Assembly (NCBI GenBank): GCA_021234155.1
Contig: JAJEKV010000218.1
Span: 64,001 to 128,000 of the forward strand
Length of the DNA stretch: 64,000 bases
Source of the DNA: Isoetes taiwanensis
Lineage: Eukaryota > Streptophyta > Lycopodiopsida > Isoetales > Isoetaceae
Direction of reading: 5' to 3'
Shown: positions 55,186 to 64,000 of the stretch, in pieces
Layout: the number at the start of each line of letters is the position of its first letter
How positions within the stretch are numbered: position 1 is the first letter of the stretch
Translations under genes and position numbers: made by a program
The notes under the pieces: generated by a model
Told to the model about the DNA's origin: nothing
Databases searched by the model: none
What the model saw: the letters and a program-made list of their open reading frames with translations, nothing else

Positions 55186-56733
55186 CTATTGGTCATACTT
55201 TAGCTGCTGCACAATTCCATCCGTTGTCTTTATCTTAGGGTTGTGTACCATCTTGGAAACCGAGTTGTCCATTGTACCAGGTGTACTGAGTTGTTCAATA
55301 GCCGAGTTCTCAGCTACGCTTGAGCTGCAACCTCCAGGCAAAACAGTAATTCGGGGTGGTGTATAACCCTTCCCAGCTCCACTAGCTACAATTCTAGGTT
55401 TTGGTTGCTTGTTCTTCCTGTTCTGATTATTGCTATACCCTGTCTCCAATTTGAGCATGAAGGTAACAGGTTTTATGCTTTTCTCACATATTATTGCCAT
55501 TCGAGAGTGTTGGCCTTCCATCTTTAGATCTGCCCAAGGATCTGCTGCCTGCAGAAAGGTCATGTGGATAAGAGTTTCTCTTATCTCCAAATATGACAAA
55601 TATGCAATTATGCTGTCCTTGATGGTGGTCTTCATGAACTTTCTCATGGAGACCATTTGGGCTCTGATGGATGTACAAACGGGGAAGACGGATTCGTGTT
55701 ATTAAACATGTACCAAATGGCATGGTCCAACCATGTCATGTTGTCTTTGCAAGCATTTCCCCTGAATCTAGGTTCACAGCCACATTTGAAGTATGGGCAG
55801 AAGCTTCTCCACACCCTCTTGAGGTAAAATGTGTCCCTTGTGATGGTTGAGTAGGCCATATGGCCCTTCTGTCTGATATAAATGCAGTCATCCACGTTGC
55901 ACTTTTTATCAAAAAACCGATGATCGATTTTCAGTTTGATTTTTTCCTTGTGTATTATTTTCTCCATCCTTTCAGCAGCTACTTTAGCTCCTCTTTCTTG
56001 CTCTGGAGTGATGTCTCCTAACATGACCCATGCTTCTCGACTGATAGGTGCTAGAGCTCCGAAGTTTTTAGTGCGCCAAATTCCTTGGTTACAGAACAAA
56101 GAATGGCCCTCTACCAGCCTCTCTGGTATAATGGGGAAGATGTGACAGTTATGGAGTGTGAAGCAAAACTCCTTGTCGTCATCATTACCATCAGCAGCAT
56201 TTTTATTCCCCATGGTTTTTTTATCCTCGCTCGACAAAAGAGGCAGGTCCCCCAAATGGGTCCTCTTTAGTATCATCATTGCCGCTCTGTTTTCCTTTGC
56301 TCAGACTAGGCCTTTTTATTTTATTTGCTTTTTCCAAGGCTGGAACCCCTATAAAGAACTGTGTCCTGGCCTTGTCTTCTTCCATAGTCCAGTTGTACAC
56401 CTTAGTGGGTAGTTCTTCGTAGATTTCTTCTACTAACTTCATAGCTTCATCCCAATCCATACCAGCTTTATTTAGTTTTGGAATTAATTTTAGCCAGTTA
56501 CTGAATCCTAGATGGCTAATTGCTGATAACTGGTCGGGCTTTCTCAACATTTCCTTTTCTATCAGCAATGCATGCACCATGGGATTTTTGATGCAGCACA
56601 AGAGTGTTTGGACCGTAGCTAGGACATGTGATTTTGCTAACAAAGCATACCCAATGGGTCCAAGGTCCTTATTCCAAGTTGGTGGCAGAAACTCCACCTG
56701 TGCTTGTATTTCTTCATCTTCCTGAAATATCAT
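55186..56733 (-). pseudogene. Family A ORF-A (unit 2), frameshifted
   Basis: The same product as 48632-50173 with the same start and stop context, but with frame shifts near 56625, 56235 and 55690. All three lie in short stretches where the sequence differs abruptly from unit 1, while the rest is nearly identical. Confidence 0.65.
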
Positions 56734-56836
56734 TTAGATTTCTCAATACAGTTGGGAACCACAAAGTATCGCTCTTAATGTTATCAAATGATAAAATGCA
56801 GCACTGATAAGACCAATGCAATGAAATTTCTAAAAA

Positions 56837-59010
56837 CCCGGACTCAAATTTAGTCTAGTCATCAAATCTACTAGCCAATCACACTACCTTAGTCAATCCT
56901 TCATTAGTTTTATCGTTTTCGCATAATAATCGAGCTCATTAAAGGCGATTGCATTTTATCCTGATTAAAAAGTCTACTGACTTAAAACCTATTACATTCT
57001 CTAAACATCAGAGATCAAACTATTGAAACCAATACGTTATCTTTTGTGGCCTAAAGACCATGAGTGAATTATGCAAGTCCAGATGTAATGCGACCCTTAA
57101 TCTTTAAGTTACCCCTAGGTTCTTAAGGTAACATTAACTTAAGTGGATATATTCTTTACGTACAGCCATTCTTATTTATGTAGGGAGACAGCAATAGAAG
57201 AGATAATAGAACATATACCATTCATAGACTTAAAAAATCATTCTTCTCCTGTTTTCCTATAACATACTCCTCCTTAGATATAAGAAACAGAATACTTGGC
57301 TATTTTCTAGCCCTATCTTCCTGATTTTTAACTTATATTTGGTTGCATCCATATGTGGTCTTTACTTTTGTTCCTGTGATATTTATTTCAGAGTTATTCC
57401 TGTACATTCCATTTATGTTGTTAAACTACTGAGGTATTTTCAGCTTAGAACTGCTTCCATAAGCAATGCTTGAACCATATCCAAAAAGGTATTTTACTGT
57501 CATTTAATTAAGTGGACAAAACAAGATCAACAATAATAGATATATAGATATCCAGAGAAAAAACCAAGTTTTTTGAAGCCTCATACATATGATCTGATAT
57601 ATGCTTTGTATTCTGTGGCCACAGAGTAAAATCAGCAAAATATTCTCTATACTCATAACTTACAGTTTATGTAGCTATAAGAGTACTATTGTTTGTTGAG
57701 CAAAAACAGGAACTATAACTTCAACAGAAATACCATAAGTCTTTAAAATATTTATGCTTCCCTAGGAAGGCGTCCACTTGACTGCACCAGCCTGCACTAT
57801 TTGGTATTGAGAATTTTTTTGGACTATTCTTGAGCTTGTAATATTGATCCACACATCCTTCTGAGCTAAAACACTTCATAACAGCAAAAACAGCACATTG
57901 GGAAAAGAAAAACCATGTACCTGCAGCCAACCATGCAAACATTAGCGATATACTCGGTATTGATGCAAGGGCCAAAAGGTACGTTTGGTTTTTCTTGGCT
58001 TATCGCCCTTTGCCAAATGTACCATTTTTGCCCTTGATTAGTAGTAGCTGTACAAAGAGTGCATATATCAAAAGCTCGGAAAATCATACAAATATCATAT
58101 CTGTTACCTTAGCAGATATGTGTCCTTTTATAAGACAATATTTTACTATTTTCTTCAATCTAGATGAAGTATTTTTAAACTAAGACTTCCAAAAGTTAGT
58201 CTAAAATAACCTGTAGATCTTCTTCTTCAGAGGAAACCTCATCGCCAAGTTGGGTTTCTGGTACAAACGAATCTGCAGCTCCTCTATAGGATCCAGCTGC
58301 TCTTTTATTGAAACCACCACCTCTCTTGGTTACATAATCATCACTATAACCCCTTCTGGAATCAAATCCCCTACCACTACCTCTTCTCTCCATATCTAAA
58401 GCTTCCAATCTCACAGAATTTTTACACCATAAAATTTCTCTATCAGTTTCCCATGTCGGTTCTTCCTCTTCAGCGCTACTGTCTTCTGATAGACTAAGAG
58501 ATGAACTCATCTTCCTTATGGTATACGTTTTACCCGGGAGAATCCTATGCCTTAAAGACTGGCTGCATGTCAGCCCTGCAATTGTTGCATTCAAAAAATG
58601 CTGACGGCTTCTCCATAACTTCCTTTTCTTTTTCTTCCTATACCTGGTTCTAGATTTTGCAGAAAGGAAGAGATAGCTACACCCTGACCTTTTTGGGGAA
58701 TAACCCATCTGCTCCCCTTTTTGGTGAATGCATTTACTCCGTGACGGCCTGCTCTGTGACCTCTTTGCTCCGTCACATTAGCCATTCGACATGCTTTTAG
58801 GGTTTACTTTACATTTAGGTCCTTGAAGCATTTGACTACGTTTTCCATAACTCTACTTTATGGTTAAGAGAACATATTTGGGGTAGCCATATGGGGTTTT
58901 GGAACCTAGACACATTTGTATTCCATTTTTACCTCCTCTTTCTTACATAACAGGGAGCTAAATTCACAATAAACCATTAAGGCTTAGGTTCTATGCTATT
59001 TATATTACAT
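56837..59010 (-). mobile_element. Family A, third pseudo-LTR only
   Basis: A ~2.17-kb copy of the pseudo-LTR portion, starting CCCGGACTCA after five A residues and ending (its 5' end in sense) in an A tract at 59010-59024. The TATA/hairpin module found upstream of the other two pseudo-LTRs is absent here, so this copy is 5'-truncated at the T tract of the sense strand. Family C begins immediately after. Confidence 0.75.
58211..58727 (-). CDS. Family A ORF1 exon (third pseudo-LTR), most complete
   Basis: The frame is open from near 58727 through the basic, acidic and RG-rich blocks to FVPETQLGDEVSSEEEDLQ with no stop, ending at CAG|GTTATT. About 170 residues. It serves as the reference for the damaged copies in units 1 and 2. 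Because the promoter module is missing upstream, expression would depend on the family C element that precedes it. Whether the true start is the MANVTEQRG methionine near 58785 or a later one is unclear, since the short region between them differs in all three copies. Confidence 0.45.
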
Positions 59011-61217
59011 AAAAAAAAAAAAAACCTGCATAAAGACTAGCCTTGACAAAAGCCATACTAGCCACTTCTACATACCTCGGTCAATCCCTTGGTATTGTTA
59101 TCTATCCGTACATAAAACCATTTAGGTCAAAGACGACACATCAAATCCTTGAGCACACAGGAGAATTAACAAGATAAACTTTTATACAGATCCCTAGAAA
59201 AACAGGAACCTCCCAAATGAAGGTCCAATGACCAAACGACAACATAAAATTGAGCCTCAAGTAAAAACATTTTGTTCTATCCAACCACTTTGTAACAAAG
59301 GTCAAAGCCAAAGTATCCAAAGGGGACCAGTAAATTATTTGCATAAGCAACAGAATAGTAAATATTTCAGACCTTTCCATAGAATAAGAAACAATTATTT
59401 TTATCCCATGTCTTTTGGTATATTAATCAATCTTCCTTATCTTTGGATTACTCAACCAGGCAGAACTCGTAAGGTGTCTTGTTCTGCAATTTCAACTTCA
59501 GAAATATAAGCATTGTGTGTGCTCAAATTTATTCATTTCAAGAAAGATAGAGAAGTAGAGAATACTTATCTCAATATTTAGAACCATATTTTAGCATGGT
59601 CTTGATCTGAAAAATAACATCGTACCATCCTATAAAAATCAAAGGAGGTGGAGTTCTGGTTACCTGCACCCAAACATGTCAAAGTTAGCAATAAACTTGG
59701 TAACTAGACAAGGGATGACAGGTAAGCTATAGAACACCACGGCTTATCGCCTTTCACCTTATTCTCAATAGAGGTTATTAGTAAACAGTATATACGTTAG
59801 AAATAAACACTGCTTTGTATAATGTATAGAATAACAAAGCTCAAGTATAACATTCCAGCATTGGATGCGCTAAATTCCAGCGCTAAATTCCAGCAATGGA
59901 TATGCTGATCCAAATTTCAGCAGATGCATATTAAATCTAAGAAATTAGAGCCCTTGATTAATATTAACAACATGTAAAATGCTTATAGTTTTTGTCCAGA
60001 GCAAAGACAAAGATAAGCTATATGAAAAAGTAATGGAAACTTGTGTACTCACATGGAAAATTAATGCAAAATTGTGTATTAACAAATCAGATTATTGAAT
60101 ATCAGGCATCCGACATTTAGATAACTTCACCTATTTGCTGATCCACGGAATAACAGATAAGAAGTAAATATTCAATGTCAAATTAGATATATACCGACCT
60201 GGAATGAAGCCGTCGGTTTAAGAAGATCAGTATATCTTAGTGTTGCATCAGTAGCATGAGATAACATCCATTTTAGAAGATCAGCTTCACCGATGCTAAG
60301 AATGTGTAGACAATGAGAAAATCCAGTTATCTGGCAGATTTCTTGGCAAGAGCTTCACAAGGCTTTGCACTAAAGCCTGGATTTGAAGCGGTACAAGTCT
60401 TAGAGAAGCAATAGCAAATCCGGTCAAGCCATGGCGCACATAAGAGCAATTTTATGCTTGGCCGCACTGGAGTAAAAAAGCATGGCGGCCGCATTAGGCT
60501 TTCGGCCGCTTTAGGGCATAAAATAAAAATGCCATGTGAAAAGTGTTCTACTACAATTTTGAACCTCTGCCATTTCTACAGCATCCAAGTGTCTTAACCA
60601 ATAAACCATTGAACATTACAAAGATTTATCAAATAAAAAGTAAATTTGTAGAGTTGTAGAAGATGCATAGTCTTTGGAATATGAACACAAAAGGTGCATG
60701 GTAACCTTGCAGCCTCTTGCGGCATTGCTAGGGCACATGAATGATTCAAGACCGCAAAAACGGTGCAACAACCAAAATATATAAGTGATATCTTCTACTG
60801 TTATCAGCCATAGGGCAGCACTGAAGTAAAAAACATACCTTTGTGCTCCTTGTATTGGGGCAACGAACCCAATATGTTGGGTTGCCAAATGGGCATTCAA
60901 TCTTCATCTATTCTCCCTCTTTTAGCAATACACTTCAATTTCCTTGCAAGTAATAATAATCTCATGCTAAAAGTGCATGCATGCAAGCCAGATAGAAACC
61001 ATGCATTAAAAGGGTTATGTAAAATATTAAATAATGCAACTTCCCTTGCGAAGTCCAAATACATAGCACATTCAAGTGGTTCCAAGCATTAAGTATGGAT
61101 TTCCAACATATGGCAAACAAGAGTTTAAAGAACCATTTTACCTTGTAGAGGCTATTTCTGAACTAAGCTTAGGCAATCCTAGCTTAGTCATGCATTGCAT
61201 GTTCAAATATATATAAT

Positions 61218-61340
61218 AATAAAAAAAAAAACCCTACCACCTACCGTAGAGTTAAGCTGACCCCAATATAGGATAAGGTGTGTATAGGAAGGGCTGACCC
61301 CTACCATTACAGCAGGGGTCAAGCTCAACCCTATATATAA
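61218..61340 (-). promoter_or_regulatory. Family C promoter/leader module
   Basis: A tract then CCCTACC and CTACCGTAG; a first GACCCC at about 61257-61263; a hairpin TGACCCCT...AGGGGTCA (61295-61321) with a 10-position stem containing one mismatch; then CCCTATATATAA (TATA in sense). The same parts in the same order as families A and B, although the rest of the sequence has diverged. Confidence 0.6.
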
Positions 61341-61939
61341 TTTACACCTTTTGAATAAAGGTGGAAGCACCATTAGATGCGTAGGACTATTTCTAGTCAT
61401 ATTTGAGCCGAGTGGCTCTAAAAAGATAACATGCCGAGTGGCATAAATGGGCATAACCCCTTTGCATATTAATCATCTTCAATCTTCAGATAATGATTTT
61501 GAAAAATCAAATACATAGAACCATTTCTCAAAACCTTGCAAACGTTTAAAGGTTTTGCTTTTGACATAAGAGAGTTCATACCTTTTAATACGTCAATTCT
61601 TTATCTCATAGTGGACTTGCCTCTTGTAACAAATTGCCCATCAATAATAGGTGTTATTGTACCTGTAAAGGTTTTCTCCTCCACTGTACATGTATACTCA
61701 TCACTACATGAGTCTGCATATATAAAGGATCATGTCAATCATAAACTCATTAATTCATAAGAACTCCAGTACAACAGATAAACTTGACTTTGGAGAATCT
61801 TGAACATGTAGCAAAATAACAGGGGGTTCCAGGGGGATTTGATATAGATATAATCCTTGAAACCATAGACCGTATTCCTAAAACAATTCAATGGGTTATT
61901 ATAAAAAAAAACATAGATTTAAGATAAAAAAATATTCAC

Positions 61940-62025
61940 ATTAGCTCACCGGGTTAGATTGGTTAAAGTAGTCTTATTAGGATATTGAGTTATTTTGGTA
62001 GAGGTTCGAATCTCGTATTTCATAT
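61940..62025 (+). mobile_element. tRNA-derived SINE head
   Basis: TAGCTCACCGGGTTAGA (A box) and GAGGTTCGAATCTC (B box) about 45 bases apart, in a ~75-base stretch resembling a tRNA without good acceptor pairing. It is inserted inside family C unit 1. Confidence 0.55.
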
Positions 62026-62275
62026 TCTAAAAGCTTAATCATATAGAGGCTCTATATACTATCAAAACCTTAGGCAAACTCGTATTTGACATCTTAAAAT
62101 CATAGGCGTCCCCAATCATAATTGAGCATAATCGAAACGAGAGGTGTCCAGAGGCTCCAACATACAGTCTGGGCCGTAGGATTGACAGATCCGACGACTG
62201 TGGTAGTCCAGGGTGCTTCAAGGATAGATGCGACACTTCACTGGTAAAACCAATGAATAGAAGTATCTAAAAAAA

Positions 62276-64000
62276 CCCAGACAGCACTAGCCTTGACAAA
62301 AGCCATACTAGCCACTTCTACATACCTCGGTCAATCCCTTGGTATTGTTATCTATCCGTACATAAAACCATTTAGGTCAAAGACGACACATCAAATCCTT
62401 GAGCACACAGGAGAATTAACAAGATAAACTTTTATACAGATCCCTAGAAAAACAGGAACCTCCCAAATGAAGGTCCAATGACCAAACGACAACATAAAAT
62501 TGAGCCTCAAGTAAAAACATTTTGTTCTATCCAACCACTTTGTAACAAAGGTCAAAGCCAAAGTATCCAAAGGGGACCAGTAAATTATTTGCATAAGCAA
62601 CAGAATAGTAAATATTTCAGACCTTTCCATAGAATAAGAAACAATTATTTTTATCCCATGTCTTTTGGTATAGTAATCAATCTTCCTTATCTTTGGATTA
62701 CTCAAACCAAAGTAACTTCGTAAGGTGTCTTGTTCTGCAATTTCAACTTCAGAAATATAAGCATTGTGCTCAAATTTATTCATTTCAAGAAAGATAGAGA
62801 AGTAGAGAATACTTATCTCAATATTTAGAACCATATTTTAGCATGGTCTTGATCTGAAAAATAATATCGTACCATCCTATAAAAATCAAAGGAGGTGGAG
62901 TTCTGGTTACCTGCACCCAAACATGTCAAAGTTAGCAATAAACTTGGTAACTAGACAAGGGATGACAGGTAAGCTATAGAACACCACGGCTTATCGCCTT
63001 TCACCTTATTCTCAATAGAGGTTATTAGTAAACAGTATATACGTTAGAAATAAACACTGCTTTGTATAATGTATAGAATAACAAAGCTCAAGTATAACAT
63101 TCCAGCATTGGATGCGCTAAATTCCAGCGCTAAATTCCAGCAATGGATATGCTGATCCAAATTTCAGCAGATGCATATTAAATCTAAGAAATTAGAGCCC
63201 TTGATTAATATTAACAACATGTAAAATGCTTATAGTTTTTGTCCAGAGCAAAGACAAAGATAGTAATGGAAACTTGTGTACTCACATGGAAAATTAATGC
63301 AAAATTGTGTATTAACAAATCAGATTATTGAATATCAGGCATCCGACATTTAGATAACTTCACCTATTTGCTGATCCACGGAATAACAGATAAGAAGTAA
63401 ATATTCAATGTCAAATTAGATATATACCGACACGGAATGAAGCCGTCGGTTTAAGAAGATCAGTATATCTTAGTGTTGCATCAGTAGCATGAGATAACAT
63501 CCATTTTAGAAGATCAGCTTCACCGATGCTAAGAATGTGTAGACAATGAGAAAATCCAGTTATCGGCAGATTTCTTGGCAAGAGCTTCACAAGGCTTTGC
63601 ACTAAAGCCCGGATTTGAAGCGGTACAAGTCTTAGAGAAGCAATAGCAAATCCGGTCAAGCCATGGCGCACATAAGAGCAATTTTATGCTTGGCCGCGAC
63701 TGGAGTAAAAAGCATGGCGGCCGCATTAGGCTTTCGGCCGCTTTTTAGGGCATAAAATAAAAATGCCATGTGAAAAGTGTTCTACTACAGTTTTGAACCT
63801 CGCCATTTCTACAAACATGCAAGTGTCTTAACCAATAAACTATTGAACATTACAAAGATTTATCAAATAAAAAGTAAATTTGTAGAGTTGCACAAGATGC
63901 ATAGTCTTTGGAATATGAACACAAAAGGTGCATGGTAACCTTGCAGCCTCTTGCGGCATTGCTAGGGCACATGAATGATTCAAGACCGTAAAAACGGTGC
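62276..64000 (-). mobile_element. Family C, unit 2 (cut by window end)
   Basis: Starts CCCAGACAGCACTAGCC after seven A residues and matches 59030-60770 almost base for base to the end of the window. The matching conserved segment ends near 62911. A 147-codon frame at 62391-62834 is longer than in unit 1 because of a few small differences; it lacks recognisable features and may be intronic. Confidence 0.6.

Larger units (their letters stand above)
50279..56836 (-). mobile_element. Penelope-like element, family A, unit 2
   Basis: Second unit (~6.56 kb), well over 90% identical to unit 1 by eye. The border at 50279 reads CCCGGACTCAGCTAG after seven A residues. It differs from unit 1 mainly by clustered small insertions and deletions that break ORF1, ORF-A and the RT. 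A 38-base deletion lies near 53826. Confidence 0.75.
59025..62275 (-). mobile_element. Penelope-like element, family C, unit 1 (no RT)
   Basis: A 3.25-kb unit whose first ~2.2 kb (59025-61217) corresponds to a pseudo-LTR. It has the border block ACTAGCC...GTCAATCCCTTGG and a PCLVTKFIANFDMFGCR segment ending at a splice-like GTAACC (59664). It is followed by the A-tract, hairpin and TATA module (61218-61340). The remaining ~0.9 kb holds a tRNA-like SINE and a copy of the GATCCGAC repeat but no RT or ORF-A, so the unit is internally deleted. A GCGGCCG...CGGCCGC palindrome is at about 60485-60510. Confidence 0.6.

Noticed and set aside
62391-62834. 147-codon frame in family C as a gene
   Set aside because: The matching frame in unit 1 is only 79 codons, the extension depends on a few small differences, and it has no recognisable features.

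Overview
The window looks like a repeat-rich stretch of nuclear DNA from a land plant. The evidence is two 8-cysteine lipid-transfer-protein genes with signal peptides and TATA boxes, an aldo-keto-reductase exon pair with a short GT-AG intron, plant L1-type LINEs ending in a zf-RVT domain, hAT and Mutator-like transposons, an LTR element with a tRNA-iMet primer site, and tRNA-derived short repeats. A seed-free vascular plant or gymnosperm seems more likely than a flowering plant, but the sequence does not settle it.

Layout. 1-2.6 kb: broken hAT transposase. 2.8-4.6 kb: short tandem and foldback repeats. 4.65-5.86 kb: broken gene with a coiled coil and a RING-like cysteine/histidine cluster. 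6-9.4 kb: simple repeats and a LINE remnant. 9.475-16.448 kb: a Mutator-like element with a perfect 9-bp target duplication, long inverted ends, and a nested 4.2-kb LINE that has its own 16-bp target duplication. 16.65-19.07 kb: a small LTR element whose whole interior is one 654-codon open frame with no gag/pol signature. 20.9-23.3 kb: two secreted lipid-transfer-protein genes. 28.8-29.2 kb: an aldo-keto-reductase pseudogene. 31.9-38.0 kb: an unknown ~400-codon frame split by a second LINE (12-bp target duplication). 38.2-43.8 kb: gene-like exons, a MITE, a SINE and minisatellites.

The most notable content is 43.8-64.0 kb, with a diverged relative at 24.87-27.47 kb. It is a head-to-tail array of large elements, all sensed on the minus strand. 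Family A is arranged pLTR - internal - pLTR - internal - pLTR, with repeat units of about 6.47 and 6.56 kb. The ~2.2-kb pseudo-LTR carries an arginine/glycine-rich ORF1. The internal part carries a 513-codon ORF of unknown function and a reverse transcriptase with GIPMG and YMDD motifs, which appears to be split by an 87-nt intron. No GIY-YIG endonuclease was found. This layout (intron-bearing reverse transcriptase, tandem pseudo-LTRs, no endonuclease) best fits an endonuclease-deficient Penelope-like retroelement. Families B and C share the layout but little nucleotide identity. All three keep a promoter-proximal module in which GACCCC can pair with either of two GGGGTC segments, close to a TATA box. 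Every unit begins, on the plus strand, just after a run of A residues.

Taken together, the window is mostly mobile elements inserted into one another, with only two clearly intact host genes (the lipid-transfer proteins). The order of events can be read in two places: MULE before LINE at 9.5-16.4 kb, and unknown gene before LINE at 32-38 kb.
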